DNA from: Paramyrothecium sp. XJ0827
Taxonomy: Eukaryota > Ascomycota > Sordariomycetes > Hypocreales > Stachybotryaceae
Reading direction: 5' to 3'
Length of the DNA stretch: 64,000 bases
Assembly (NCBI GenBank): GCA_020881915.1
Contig: JAJFPB010000001.1
Coordinates: 4,960,001 to 5,024,000, forward strand
Positions 1 to 13,798 of this stretch are shown here, piece after piece. The notes under the pieces were generated by a model. The model was not told the DNA's origin. It searched no databases and was given only the letters and a program-made list of their open reading frames with translations. Both the position numbers and the translations under genes were made by a program. Position 1 is the first letter of the stretch. Each line of letters opens with the position of its first letter.

Positions 1-3000
1 TTTGACACAGGTTCAGGTAACGCGTCGAGGATTCAACTGCCATCTCCAAGGGTCCTGTCTCCTCCCCCCCTCCCTCCTCCCCTCCCCTCCATCCCTCCAC
101 CCCCCTTCTAATCATGCCCTTGTCTAATCAATCCGCACGTCCACTGGTTCGTACCAATGTAACGAGGGCCCTGGCAACACCTTTTCGGAGGCAGATCGGG
201 TGGAACCATCCTGCCTTGTCGATTTTACCTGTGTGAACCCCGTTTTCCCCGCCCCGACCTGCCCCTCACAGCCTTCAGCGTTGACGGGCTTCCAGAGAAA
301 CGGGTTGGAGGGGATCATGAAAGGTTCGCCGTCTAATCCAGAAGCTTTTGAGAGGACCACTAGATTGTGGCTGGGTGGAGTTTCCCGCGACGTAGGGCTT
401 GAGCAAAAAAACCGAGCAGCTCACTTGGCTCGGGACATGGCCAAGAGAGCATGTAAGCCGCCAGCGTGTCAGTTGGCCGAGCTGGACAATTGATTTGCTC
501 TGTAGTTCAAGCCATGGTCCCTGTAGTTATTCTGCCGCGCTAGGCATCGATCAAAACAGGAGTACACCGCCGACAATGGCCGCAACTGGAATCTCCCTTG
601 TCGGATAATTGCCGAGGCTCAGGCAGCAGGTTTTTTTTCGTCCTCGGTGGCCGGGGACACCGAGTTTGGCGACATTCCCGAGACGATACCTGCTCGCCAG
701 CCCCCTAATATGACCAAATGCTGACTTACCCGGCTCGCCTTATGCAACGAGCATAAAAGTAAACAGAAAATTCATGCTGGACAAGCGCGTCTAATCTGAC
801 CCTCGATGCGTGGTTCTTAGTCCACCAGGCAGTGCTTGTCGTGTAGATCGCAGTCTGCAACGTTGCTTATCGTTTTCCGCAACTGCTCATCCCGGGAACA
901 GGATTCGTCCATGATTAAGAGGACAATTACCAGCTCCTTCATGGTCCACCAAGTGAATGAGTGACCATAGCGTGTGGTTTTGTTTTTGCTGAATAATGTA
1001 TGATGCGTGCCAGGCATTGCGTGCATAAAAATACTCGCTGCCTTGTTATGGCAGCATATCCCCTATCGGTCCGCTTACTTGAGAGAAGAGAAATCATAAC
1101 ACCGAGGCAAAGGAATGGCTGCTCAACTGCATGCTCAAACCAGAAGGTACATCGTGGCTTCGGAACCTGACCAACCTCACCTCGCCGTGTCGGATTTGGT
1201 GAGGGCATTGGCGGGCCATAGCTCCGTGGGCGTATTTGGCCGCAACTTGCTCTGTATCTTAGGCTGCTACAATACTGGGCTGCATTGGAGAAGAACGCAG
1301 TCAGGGATGAAGGGTATGACGAAGTGGTCGCTGTTCCCCTTCAGAACACAAAACTAATAATAACACAACACGGGTGACGATTCAAGTGGGAGAGGTCGTT
1401 GGCTAGTCTAGCTTTGCCATGCCGAATGTTCCCCGAATGCATATGTCCATGCACGGGCTAGCTGTCCTTCTTCATCTCGCGTGGCGCGGTCGTTTGAAAT
1501 CTCTGCTCGTGCGAGCCTTCGCCCCGGGTCCTAGTTATATACCGATGTTATGCATACTCGATTGTCTGGGATGACGATTGATTCTGCAGTCCGCGTGATG
1601 ACAAAAAAACGAGATTGCGCTGGGCCAAGAACGAATCGGGAATTCATGTCCGCTAGCACAAGCACATGCCCACCGCCTGCAAGGCTACCACGTTTCCGTC
1701 CAGCCACTAAAATGTGCCAGAAGCTATGGATCACCTTCAAGTCACTGGTACTTCAGCCGGCCACCAACCGCAGGTACCGGTCCTGACCTCACGATGATGA
1801 CCCACCCACGACATCCTTATCGCGCATGGTCCGTAAGGACCGAAACGGCACGATCCTGCAAGCAACGACTCGGCATCAATGATACAGTACTGTACAGACG
1901 GTAGGCCGAAACAAGCGCTGGCCTAGTCAAAACCCTGCCGTCTCGTTCTTGGTTTCCCTCTACTATGTTGCTGAGGGTTGCAGTGCCCGGTGGCCAATTC
2001 GTCTCCCATGCCGTGGGCGCGAAGGATCGCTGAATGCGAAAGGCCTGCGTTGGTGCGATGAGACGGCGGAGACTAGTCCGCGCACCGCGCGCATAGTGAG
2101 AATGAGTGAACCTTGGGGTTGGGAAACGTACTTTTGTCAGTCTGGGAATTCCGCTACTCAGCAGGATGCTCCTTGCCGCGCGCAGCTGACGTGCCATGGA
2201 AACCTGGAGGCACGCTCGCTTCTCTCGAACCAAGAGCACGAGCGTGACGCGCGTGGGCGCGCATCTCCGTTCCCTTCCTTATTGAAGATGTCGTGAAGTT
2301 CAGTCGGCTCCGGCGCAGCGGGCCTCGCGGCACTCTCAAGTGGAGAGCCATCCGACCTGTCTGCCGCCCCCGAGTTCTCCATCGACCCCATAGCTCAGGC
2401 TTCCGCCCGTGTTGGAACAGCCAGTTCAAAGTTCGGACACACCTGCAACATGGAACGGCCCCGCTTGAACGTTACACACCAGCAACTTTTAATCCACTGC
2501 CCCTAAGCTTCTCCAGAACGTTGTGTGCAACAACGCACAAGGAAGGGGGAGGCTTACATTCCCAAGCACGACTCACCCTCTGCTCTACAAAATCATTCAG
2601 CTTGTTCGCATGACTACACACGAGTCATCACCGCTACTCCTGAGGTATCTGGCCCATCGATGGGCGTAGAGAAATATCTCGGAAGATGACCGAGCACACG
2701 CCACTCCGCATTGGGACGAGAATGATCTCACATTTTCACGAAAACCATAAGGGCTTGGCATCCAGTGCCTTGCCTCGAAGCGTCACTAGGCCAAGGTATG
2801 GTACAATGCCGACATGCCGCAGCGCTTGTCGTTCGGGAGTGGCCTCGGTAATCACGAGGTACCTACGTATACTCTCTACCTAAAACCCGTGCGCCATGGG
2901 CTTTTATTCGCGCAGGGTTTTTTGTCAGGAAAACGCGGTCTGTTAGTTAGACGTCGGGAGACGGGCCAAAGGGCGTCGACGCATTCGAGTGCCAGCGCGC

Positions 3001-6000
3001 TAGCCTACGGTGCAATACGTCACCGAAACATCGGCGTACACAAAATGAAACCGAAACCTTCGCAAGGGTGGGGGGGGCGTGTCCAGGCTCGTAGCGCGAA
3101 CTTTTGGCCAGAGCAGCCGGGGTTTTGGCCCTTGCAAAACCAGCGGTGTTGTTATGGCCGAGTTCTGTTCGGACAACCTGGCCAGCTGCGCTGACATTTC
3201 CACAGGGTCATGGTGGGACTTTCTGCTGGATAACGACTTCACCACGTGGATGTGGCTTGATCGTGCCAGGCTTGCTCCCTCGATGGCATGGGCGTTCGCG
3301 TACCGCAACGCAGCAGAGCCAAGCTGCCGAGCCCTGGTCGCGAGCATGACCTGAGCCCAACATGAGCGAAGCTGCTGCCGTCACTGTCACATGGTGGCCG
3401 GTTAACAAAGGACGACCAAAAAGGGCAAGTGATGAATGATACGGTTTGATTTGCCGACGAATCACAGGCTCAATTGGGCGCATACAGATCAATTTCACCT
3501 CTTTCGGTAGGGAACATCAGAACTGACAGTCCAGCATCAGACAAACCCCAGGTTGGGTCTCCTTTGCTGTCTTGGCCCCTGACGCTCGTCACGAACCGTT
3601 GTCGCTGTCAACGAGGCGCCCCTATCAAGGCTCACCGGCTAGCTTACCCTTGAGGGCCAGGGCACAGGTGCCATGGCTTGGTTGTCCGGAAATGTTTACC
3701 TGGATGTTGTTTCATGATCAGGATGCGTTCTCGGCCTCCACATGATTTATCCGCGGCATGCAAGTCCGTGACATTGATACGCGAAAATGGCATATACGTC
3801 AAGGCAGTGCGCGGCAAGCCAAGTACTCCCACTTCCCGAAGGAACTTAATTTATCCACTGCAGTCGTTCCTTTTCCAGCCTTCTCCAATGTGAGAAGACT
3901 GCCCCGGCCATTGTGCCAGGGGGGGGCGACGCCCGTTAATTTACCCTTCCATGCCTTTGCTGCTGGTCGATCGGTGATATCACATGCGGCGTCGCCTCTC
4001 GAGAGGAGCTTCCTCTGCCGACCTTGTTCAAATGGTAGAGCGACCCCCACGCCGCAAGGATAGGACTTGGGGTCGGGGGGTGTTGTGTGTATACTTTTAA
4101 CCCTCCTGCAACGACATAAGAGGGCGAAGTGATGAAGAGTGCAACCATCAAGGTTCCTCCCTTGTGCCGTACCACGGTGCTGTAGAAGGAAAACTCCGTG
4201 ACAATTTGGCTTTGGTTTACGAGATGGTTTCCCCGATCGGTTTCTGACGAGACGATGCGTCAGTGGTTGAAGCTTGCTGGCCAGCGACAAATCAGCTTCG
4301 TCGTGACGCAATGTTGAAATCTAGGACTGCTCCCGGGTATGACTGCTGGCCAGAATCGAGATCGTCAAATTCCGTAAGTAATGCTATTGTGGCCAAGTCA
4401 CCCTCCGCCAGAAGACAGCAACCCAATTATGCAATGTGATCTCACGCGATTTTAACTGGTCTGGAGCTTAGAGGGGTTTGGCATTGACGGTTATTTTATC
4501 TACTTCTGATTGTGATTTGATATTGTATGTTTGAAAGGAACTCCGTCAACTGCGAAGCAGCAGCCTACTTCACCTGTGACCAAGCAGATTTGTAGGGGCG
4601 ATTATTGAAATTGATCGCTATAGGGTGTGCGTTCCACGGAATGGGCAGAGGCTGGATTTATACTACAGTGGTGATGCTCTCCCGCCGAGTCGACTTCATT
4701 GATTTGAAGCAATATGGGTTGAATGGGTAGCAGCAATGTCCTTACGAAGCGAGCTTTATCTTCCAATAAATCCCTAGAAAATCGGTGGGTTCTGTGTACT
4801 GCTACGCATGGTCATAAACCGCCATATCCATGTCACATTCGAGTTGTTTTGGGCGTTGCATTTGCATCTATTCACAATCCGACCCGATGAACACCACCCC
4901 TCTACCCCCCGTGGAACCGTTCGGTCAACGGCTAAGACCCTCTCGCCCCTCATGTCAAAATCGATGGAGTCTTCGAAAGGCTAATCGCTCGGTCCATCCC
5001 GCATCCCCAGATGCGCCTCTTCTGGTTGTGGGTCGACATAGCCGTTCCCTTTTTTCCATTCTTCTGTCCCACAAGAGTGTCCCCATATGGCTGGGTCGTG
5101 CGGAGAATGGGGACGCACGTTTCCCGCCAAGGGAGACAGCCAGGCTTACGCTTTCCGTTGGAGTTTGATATGGAGAAAAAAGGGTCGACCTAGGCGACTC
5201 CGCTGCCTCATGGGGGAGGGCGGGAAATGGAGCTGACGACGCCTGGGGCCCGCAGTTCGTTCCAGACCCTCAATTTGATATAAGACAACAAGGGCGCACC
5301 AGCGGAGCGTTAGCACGGCTAATTCTACGTCTGTCTACGCAGAGAAAATGTTATTGATACCCTCAACACCAGTCCGTACAGTGGCCGCCGACGTTATATG
5401 ACACGAAAAGGAGCAGGTAGTTCTACGGACTTGACTTGTTATGGATAATTCTTTCCAGACGACCCGGGCTGGCATGGACACGGCTCCCTTCAAGGCTCGT
5501 CTACTACCTCCAGGGCCGCCATAGGGCCAATCCCAGTCTTCGGCTGAACATGCCCCAGCGCCTCTGCCGTGATTAATGTGAGCTGTCAACCCGCGAATAG
5601 CTTCCATGTTCTAACATGTCTTAGGCTGATCGGGTGTCCGCGCCGGGACGGTACGGCTGCGCTGCATCCTGCAGCCCCCTTGATTTCTCTTTCCTTCGGA
5701 TGTGCTGCGAGTCTGAGACATGCAGAAATGATCCTGCAATCCATAGGACCTTGGTTGAATTATTCGCATGTCAAAAGGTATGCCAAATGCGTCGTGCTGT
5801 CGAACGCACGGGAAGACTCTGCCTCGAAGGGACATTGGTGTGCTTGCACTTCCATGGTGTGGCATAATCAACAGAATATGACCAAAGGAACCGTGGACGA
5901 TGTCACATGTGTTGCATTGGGTCATATTCGTGATACTTGCCTGGGCTTTTTCTTCCAACACATGAATACCGGCTATCATCTCCTAGATGATCAGGTGTTA

Positions 6001-7579
6001 TTGACCCTACCAGGATGTCGATTTCATCCTAGGTCAGCTCTGTGGGCCGGCATATACTCTCTCGTGACCGATCAATCACTTGCCTTTCCTCATGAAGTTG
6101 TCTGCCTGGTACTTCGTTTCGAGGAGCGGAAGCCCGCTTCGACACGCTCCGGCACATTCTGACCTCGTAAGTCGAAGATGGAATGGCGATGTTATGGACA
6201 CCTTGTCCCGATGTAGAACCTCCAAGTACGCGTGACTCTGAGTTGCCAAGTTAAATATGTCGCCATGCCAAGAGTCACTGCCTTGGCCGATATTGTCATG
6301 TCACAAGACTCGTCGTTGTTTTATCCTCGCTCAATGAGTGATGAAGCACGGGGTCCAGTTAAGTAGCTGCGCAGCGAGCAACGTTGTAGATCGAGGCCTA
6401 GGATATCCGAGCTTAGTGACGCACTAGAATTGATCATGGACGTATGCAGGGAGCAAGAATATGCCGGACAAGAAGACTGGCGACCGGGCGACTGGCGCAG
6501 ACAGTTCATGATGCTTTAGTAGCAGTGGATCTCAAGTCACCACTCCACTTTAGTACGCCTACCCGGGACCTTCGCCGAGACACTTCAACTCAATGCAGCG
6601 TATTGAGGCCAGCCATGTAGTTATGGTGTTGGTTTAAGGAAAGCCAGGCCAGATAAAGCATGCCGAGGACAGGCGCGCTCGGGGCGCAAGCAATTGCCGA
6701 TGATCAGTGCTAGCTGTGATATCATGTTCAAGTCTGGACTGCGATGTTGCCCAGCACGATTGGAACCAATGTTCCCATTGACGGCGAGATTCACTCGGCG
6801 CAAGGCTATGCCATGCAGCTACGAGCTTCATTTCAGGTCCCCAAAGGAAAATCAAAGCAGGCGATGGACACTACTTGGATTTTCGCAACTATCTACGTGC
6901 ACTCTGCCGTCTACCATTCGACCCGGGAAATTTGCCAGCAACGGACTGTTCCAGCCGGACCTGATTCTCACAACTGAGAACGCGCTGGCCGTTTCGAAGC
7001 TATCGAACCAAGGCCATCAAAATCTGATTGGTGAGCGAGAAGCTGAACAAACATCACGATGCAGCCCGGCCTTTCACCGTTTCTTTCTGCACCTCCTTTA
7101 CTTTGACATATGCATGGTATCAAAACACGGAGTATAGATCAAACTACAGAAAACCCGTTCCAAACGGGAGACTGATTGTTGGAATCGGACAAGCAGTGCG
7201 GTTGGTCAAGTGCTATAAGAGGTACATGAGACGGCTGCTTGCACCATTAATCACAAACTCCTAATTCACACGAGATTTTTTTTTTACGTGTTAATCACAT
7301 AAGTGAGTACATAGTATTCATCGCGAATATACCGGAAACGCTTTGCGAATATTATTGTCAAGCAACAGAAAAAGCTTCTGTTCCGTTGATGAGAACAAGC
7401 GATCGCGGTAACAGACACGTGATACGGCACGTGCCCACTCTTTCCGAATTGCTGCTATCTTGGTGGATTCTGATTGGCTGCTTCCTATCTGAGGTCTTCC
7501 AAATTTCCATCTTTTCGAGGTTGGAGGGAACACAATCAAGTGGCTCGAACACGCTGGTACTGCAGCATCGCCTCGTTCA
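1..7579. other. Gene-poor region at left edge
   Basis: No open frame here matches a protein family I know, and I see no convincing exon chain. The opening has a C-rich pyrimidine tract (about 60-107) whose complement is G-rich. The longest frames, 5569-6162 (+, 197 codons) and 3799-4311 (-, 170 codons), have no recognisable motif and are plausible by chance at this base composition. A T-run lies at about 7268-7276. The last few hundred bases should contain the MRPL4 promoter and leader. A lineage-specific gene or a decayed repeat could be hidden here. Confidence 0.55.
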
Positions 7580-8415
7580 ATGGCAGGCCCTACCTCACTA
7601 CGGCCGGCTCTGGGCCGTGCGATTCACCTCCAAACTTCTTGCAGCAGGACGGCCACGGGCTCAGCCGTGAGAAGCACGGCTACGTTCTCCACCACTGCTC
7701 AGCAACACCAGCGAAAGACCAAGGACAACAACAAGAAGCGCGGCGTGAGCACTATTTATGGATCGGGACCTAAAGAGCCACTGTCCATGTCCAAGGTACC
7801 GCTACCACAGCCGCGCCTTCACCAGCCCACGATTAAGGTCAACGAAAACCACGGACTCTGGGGGTTCTTCCCAGCACCGGGCAAGGCGTTCTGGACGCCG
7901 AGCGAGACAGAGCAGCATGGCCGAGCATGGACGCTGGAGGAGCTGAGGCGGAAATCATGGGAGGACCTTCACGCTCTTTGGTGGGTGTGTTGCAGAGAAC
8001 GCAATATGCTGTCGACCTCGAGGCTGGACATGGTCAAGGCCAAGATCGGATTTGGCGAGCGCGAGTTTGTGACCCGCTCTCAAGAGGTAAGAGGACATTA
8101 GGTGGCGAACAATTGTTTGGCAGGTTGCTGACCAGCCCGTTACAGGTTGCGAAGACAATGCGGGCCATCAAACAGGCCCTGACCGAGCGGTACTACACAT
8201 GGCAGGACGCGGTCGAGGTCGCCGCGACCGATCCCGAGATCAACCTCCAAGGACGTCAAGGAGAGGTGTACAATCCCTCCACGTACGAGGAGGAATACGA
8301 TGACATGGCAGAGGAATGGGCGGCACCAGAGACGGATGCCACCACGCCACCTGGAGAGATCAAGGCAGACGAGACCGAGAAGGCCAAGCAGCCAGAGAAG
8401 CAGGCTCTTCACTAG
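7580..8415 (+). CDS. MRPL4: Mitochondrial large-subunit ribosomal protein uL29m (MRPL4)
   Basis: Protein of the mitochondrial 54S ribosomal subunit (family L29/L47), encoded in the nucleus and imported. Two exons are supported: 7580-8086 and 8146-8415. The donor is GTAAGA, the acceptor TACAG, a GCTGAC branch-like site precedes it, and the phase is 0, giving 258 residues. Residues 1-55 are rich in Arg, Ser and Thr with few acids, as expected of an import presequence. The conserved core follows: a GLWGFF motif near residue 93, then a stretch with RSWEDLHALWWV-like character (here KSWEDLHALWWVC) typical of fungal MRPL4. The C-terminus is acidic and low in complexity. The ATG is the first in the frame before the presequence. 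GDI1 lies downstream on the same strand 0.76 kb away, with no sign of a shared transcript. Confidence 0.93.
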
Positions 8416-9172
8416 GAGGAATATAGGAGGAATATAGATGCATGGATGTGGAACCACGGCTGGCTACCAGTTGTCAGAAAATGCAATGGTTTGGCCGATT
8501 GTACCATATAGAACGAGACTTGGTTGGGTCATCGCTTGTACATCTAGGATTGTAAGATATCATATCTCTTAATTATCGGTTCCGCAGCAACTATTACTTC
8601 TGCTCTGAAGTTGGTGATGCCACGGTTCAAGGACCAGCCAGAAGAACGTGGTGAGGATGGATGATCTGGGTGTAAGGCTAGGCCAAGGGAGCTCGACCCC
8701 TGTAACATCTCGTGCTATTCATCCGTCCCAATAACCAGCAAGGCAAGATGACAGAACTTGCCAGCAGGTTGTGCAGGGGAGTGCATGATGTGCATTCTGA
8801 AACCAGGAGAATGTCCCTGACAAAAGCAGGATGCTGAGGGTGGTGATGATGCAATTCGGCATTGTTTGTCTCATACTGCAGACTGAGATGGTCTGGGCTT
8901 TTCCTCGGGTGCCTCCAGGCACGGTAATAAGGGAACTTGAGGCAAGTTCAGGTAAGGTAGGGTAGGTAAGGTAGGTACCTAAAGGTAAGGTATTGGGGTC
9001 ATCATCACACCGATGCCTTCGACCGACCCACTCTCCAAACCCCGCTGCTTCAACCCCTCCAGACCTCTAACCAAGCTCGTGGCCCAACTTCGAGCCCTTG
9101 ACCGACAAATCATCCTTCTTAATTCATTCTCCTTGGCGACACAAAGGAAGAAAAAAAAAACACAATCACAAC
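8416..9172. promoter_or_regulatory. Intergenic region; GDI1 upstream region with AGGTA repeats
   Basis: No gene seen. It contains the MRPL4 3' region and the GDI1 promoter. Bases 8942-8996 are a cluster of AGGTA/AAGGTA words including GGTACC, the same motif family found upstream of several other genes in this window. The GDI1 leader ends in an A-run about 20 bases before the ATG. Confidence 0.6.
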
Positions 9173-11058
9173 ATGGACGAGATTGCAAAGGAGTACGACG
9201 TCATCGTCCTCGGCACCGGTACGTCTCTCTTGCCTGCCTCTCATTGCGCATGCTTCTGGCCGAGTCCCCTGGACGGGGCGATCGCCGGGAGCTATCGCCT
9301 CCTGACCTTCCACGAATGTCGCCCGCCAACTGACCGTTACCAGGCCTGACCGAGTGCATTCTTTCGGGGTAGCTACTAGTCAATCTCGACATCCTAGAAG
9401 CCACGTCTAACATTATCCTAGTGTCCTGAGTGTCAAGGGCAAGAAGGTCCTGCACATCGACCGCAATGACCACTACGGCGGGTATGTCTTTCTCCTGGGC
9501 CACGGCAAACGGACTCTGCTAACCCCCGTGACAGCGAGGCGGCTTCCGTGAACCTCGAGACAGTAAGCTAAACCCCAGCCTCATGCTGACCATCGCCATC
9601 GCGAGGTCCCAGACTAAACCCGATCGTAGCTCTTCAAGAAGCACGGCAACTACAAGCAGGGCGAGCAACCATGGGCCCAGTACGGACGAGTCAACGACTG
9701 GAACATCGACCTGGTTCCCAAGTTCCTCATGTCCTCCGGCGAGCTCACCAACATCCTCGTTTCCACCGACGTCACCCGATACCTCGAGTTCAAGCAGGTC
9801 GCTGGAAGCTACGTCCAGCAGGGTTCTGCCAACAAGGCCACCGTCGCCAAGGTTCCTTCTGATGCTGGCGAGGCTCTCAAGTCCCCTCTCATGGGTATCT
9901 TCGAGAAGCGCCGCATGAAGTCATTCATCGAGTGGGTTGGCACCTTTAACCTGAATGACCCTGCAACTCACAAGGGTGCGCCGTGAATGCCTCTTTCTAA
10001 TCTTATCTCGTTCGATTATCTGGCTGACCACAAAGTAGGTCTTGACGTCCACAACTGCACCATGAAGGAGGTGTACGACAAGTTCGGCCTCGAGACTGGC
10101 ACCCGAGACTTCATCGGCCACGCCATGGCCCTCTACCTGACCGACGACTACATCACCACCAAGGGCCAAGCCCCCGAGGCCATTGCCCGCATCCGCTTGT
10201 ACGGTAACTCGGTGGCCCGCTACGGAAAGTCCCCCTACATCTACCCGCTGTACGGACTTGGCGAGTTGCCCCAGGGCTTCGCTCGTCTGTCTGCCATCTA
10301 TGGCGGTACCTACATGCTGAACACCAATGTCGAAGAGATCTTGTACGAGGGCGACAAGGCTGTCGGCATCAAGGCCACCATGACTGGTGTGGAGGAGATG
10401 AAGTTCGAGACCAAGGCCAAGATGATTCTGGGTGACCCATCCTACTTCCCTGGCAAGGCGCGAGTCACTGGCCATGTGCTGCGAGCCATTTGCATCCTCA
10501 AGCACCCGCTGGCCGGGACCAACGACAGCGACTCTGCTCAGCTCATCATTCCCCAGTCTCAGGTCGGCCGCAAGAATGGTAAGCCTCGGATTTACGGAAT
10601 TGTTCCGAAGCTTCTTGGCCATTTATGCTAATGCTTGCCTAGACATCTACATTGCCAGCGTCTCCTCGGCGCACAATGTCTGCCCCAAGGGCTACTGGAT
10701 CGCCATCGTCTCCACCATTGCCGAGACTTCGGCTAACCACCACCTCGAGCTCCAGCCTGGTCTCGACCGTCTTGGCAAGATTGAGGAGCAGTTCATGGTA
10801 TGGCCAAACCCAGCATTCTCCTCCCGTCTTTAGGTAACAACCTATGCTGACCATTCCTGACAGGGTGCGCCGATCCCGATCTACGAGCCTCTCGAGAGCG
10901 GTAGCAAGGACAACATCTTCATCTCCAAGAGCTACGACGCCACCAGCCACTTCGAGACGACGACGGATGATGTCAAGGATATCTACCGCCGCTGCACTGG
11001 CGAGGTGCTGAAGGTCGAGGGGCTGCGGGAGGGAATCACCGTTGCCGATGAGCAATAG
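9173..11058 (+). CDS. GDI1: Rab GDP-dissociation inhibitor (secretory pathway GDI)
   Basis: Cytosolic chaperone that extracts GDP-bound, prenylated Rab GTPases from membranes and returns them to donor compartments. Eight exons fit: 9173-9218, 9344-9368, 9422-9481, 9535-9562, 9630-9975, 10039-10578, 10643-10797, 10864-11058; they give 464 residues, the usual GDI length. The N-terminus has the dinucleotide-fold-like stretch YDVIVLGTGLTEC and the conserved DRNDHYGGEAAS segment of sequence-conserved region 1. Mid-protein GTYMLN and YFPGKARVTG segments also match the family. Four very small 5' exons are typical of fungal GDI genes. The Rab escort protein is related, but it is longer and carries an insert absent here. 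The 3' end faces NOG1 (convergent, 583 bp gap). Confidence 0.96.
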
Positions 11059-11641
11059 ATGGAGGTTCAAGTAGAGGAGAGAAGCATCAGAGCCGGTGGA
11101 CATAGTGAAGAAATCATGTGAATGTTTTCCAGCACCAGGGCAGATGTAACCCTTTGGACTGTGTCGGTGAAGATATGAGAGTACACCATTTCCTTGACGA
11201 AACCTACATGCCTTTCTTGATATCAAATTGCAACTCTTTTCAAAAGGTCTACACAATATACACACGGAATTCTTGTTTTTGGCACAATTGGATGCTCATG
11301 AGCTGGATCGGTATGCTGCTTCTTTTTAAATTCATGGTCATCGTACGTGCCAGTGTTGTGCCTTTCCAGTGATCTATCGCACAAGTCTACAAACATTTGG
11401 CAGCAGTCAAAAAGGAGGGAAAAATATGTAACAGCGCGCAGCCACACTTTTCCCGCCATCCTTCTTCTTTTCTTCTCACATCCTCCCAAGCATAAGAAAG
11501 AATATGAACCAGACGCCGTCCACGCCGCAACTCCTTCCAAAAGTCTCACCGGCATGTCAACGTAGAAGAGAGAAGGGCCGGAGAGAGCAAAAGAAAAAAA
11601 AAAAAAAAAGACCGTAAAAAGGGGACAAGTACGGGACTTTC
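11059..11641. other. Convergent gap GDI1/NOG1
   Basis: No gene seen; this is the shared 3' flank of two converging genes. A run of 16 A lies at 11594-11609, just beyond the NOG1 stop. Confidence 0.6.
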
Positions 11642-13798
11642 TTATCGTCGAGACGTCTTGCCGATACCACGCTTTCCAGCAAACTAGTGACGGCTTTGTT
11701 AGTATTTGGTTGTCTCATAGGATTTGTGCAATGGAGTTTTGCTGCACTTACCAGATGCTTGTCTAGAGAGGCATGGGTGTGTCTGTCAGCCTCACCCTGG
11801 CGAGCCATCCTGTTCATCTTCTTCTGGTTGAGCCTGCCTATCCGCTCGGCCTTCGTCCTGGCGGCCTCATCCTGCAGACCATCCTCCTTGCGGTTGGTGG
11901 TTGGCGCGCGGCTCCTGGAGCGGAGGCGTTCGCGGTTCGTCTTCAGCGAGTCGACGTCCATGGCGTCAGGGTCCTCGGTGCCGGCGCGGCTCCTGGTGAG
12001 GGAGCGGCCGCGAGCAGGGCCAACAGACTTGGCCCTGGCCCTGTCGACCATATCAGTAGCGTCAACACCGAGCGAGTCCATGGCATCCTCGAACTCGGAG
12101 AGACCCTTCTTCATAGCCTTGCGGGGGATGATGGCCTGGTTCTTGAGGCGCTTCTTCATGCGGGCCTCGTTGCGGATGAGTTGCTGTCGCTCACGGATGA
12201 GGTTAGCCTTGCGCAGAACGTCGGCCTCCTCCTCGTTCTCGATGTCGTCATCGGATTCGTAGTAACCCTCCTTCTCCAGCTTATCCTCTTCCTCTTCCAA
12301 GGCGGCAAGCTTGGCCTCAATGTCCGGATCAACGAAATCATAAACGTTCTTGCCGTCGAGGAGCTCGGGAATCTTGTCGTACTTCCACTCGGGATTCTCC
12401 AGCTGCCAGCCCTCGCGCATGTCGACACTGTAAACACCAGCGCCTCCGTTCTCTTCCTCGACATCCCGAGCAAGCTTGCGGCGCTCGGGATCAGTCTTGT
12501 CATACTTGACCTTGTTCTTGACCGCATCAGGGATGTAAGTTTCCCTCGTCTGGCCACCCATGGGCACTGCCACGTGGATACGAGCCATGACATCAGCAAG
12601 TCGTCCGCCAATAGCACCGCTGGTGTTGGTACCGGCCTTCAACTTCTGGTTGACTCGCTCCGCGATCAAGCGCTCGCAGGCAGCGTTCTTGACTTCTTGA
12701 ACACCCTCCTGGGTGTTGCACGAAAGCTGAAGCAGCTCAATCTCGCCAGGCTTGAGAAGACCCTGGAGCTCGGCTTGCATCTCAGGGGACATGTCCTCGG
12801 GTCGGGCAACGTCAATCTTGTTGATGACGATGAAGACAAGTTTGTTGGAGAAGAGCGGCTTGATGCTCTTGAAGAGTTGCATTTGAGCCTGCACAGAATA
12901 GCCGCACTGCTCGGACAGATCCATGAAGTACATAATGGCTGATCGCAAGTGAGCGATGGCGGTAATACTATCAGGCAGGTTAGCAATGAAGATACCAAAG
13001 TCACGAAGGCAAGAAATTACCTTTGCATTTCAATAGTGTTCATCTCTTCCAGCGGGTGATCCAGGATACCAGGAGTATCAATGGCCTGGAATCGCAGATA
13101 CTTGTAGTCGAAGTGACCAACAAACAGACTCTTGGTTGTGAAAGCATATGGCTGGACATCGACGTCGGCACGGGTAACGCTTCGGAGGAAGCTCGACTTT
13201 CCAACGTTGGGATAACCGCAGATGACGAGCGTGCGCGTGTTGGGATCGATAGCTGGCAGACGTCCAAGATGCTGTCGGACTTGGTCCAGGTACAGGAGGG
13301 GGTCCTTGAGTCGCTTGATGATGGTAGCCATGCGACCGAGAGCGGCCCTCTTGAGTTGCTTGCACTGGAAGAGAGACTGTCCATACTTGAGAAGTCGAAC
13401 ATAATCTCTAGAGATGGTCTCGATCAGATGCTTCGCGGTCGACAACTGGCCGAGCGCGATTCTGAAGTGGTCGGCATCGTACAGAGTGTTGAGCAAGTCC
13501 TTGTGGAAGGGATGGATGTCTTGGAGGCGGGGGAAACTCTCGAGGATGGCCCCGAACTTCTCCGAAAAGGTCTCCTGACTGAACTTGACCTTTCTCGTGT
13601 AGAAGCCTGTCACAGTGTCAGCGCTGCGCGAAGGCTGTCGTGGGAGCGACCCGTCTTACCTCGAATACGGTTGATGTTGAAGCCGGCGCGAATCTGGGTA
13701 GGCAGTTTGCGCTGGGTCCTGCTCAGCACGATGTCCAGGAACTCCTGCTGAGTTGGAACAGGGGGGATGTCCTTCCAGGTGGTCTTCATCTTGGGCAC
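11642..13798 (-). CDS. NOG1: Nucleolar GTP-binding protein 1 (60S ribosome biogenesis)
   Basis: Circularly arranged OBG-type GTPase that joins nucleolar pre-60S particles. Exons in transcript order: 13660-13798, 13021-13606, 11752-12967, 11642-11683, giving 660 residues (yeast Nog1 is about 647). Residues 1-170 are the NOG1 N-terminal helical domain with the highly conserved [10 protein letters not shown] stretch. GTPase motifs follow: P-loop GYPNVGKS near residue 177, DTPG near 223, and NKID near 290. The C-terminal third is charged, and the last 14-codon exon supplies the family's terminal [11 protein letters not shown] motif, which confirms the final intron. Two in-frame ATGs occur, at 13798 and 13789. 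The second gives [10 protein letters not shown], closest to the usual fungal start, so true initiation may be there. The gene diverges from DDI1. Confidence 0.96.

Noticed and set aside
5569..6162. 197-codon plus-strand open frame
   Set aside because: No motif, irregular composition, and this length is expected about once by chance in the window; not supported as a gene.
11773..12942. 389-codon plus-strand open frame across NOG1
   Set aside because: Antisense shadow of the large NOG1 exon; NOG1 has clear GTPase motifs and consistent splicing on the other strand.
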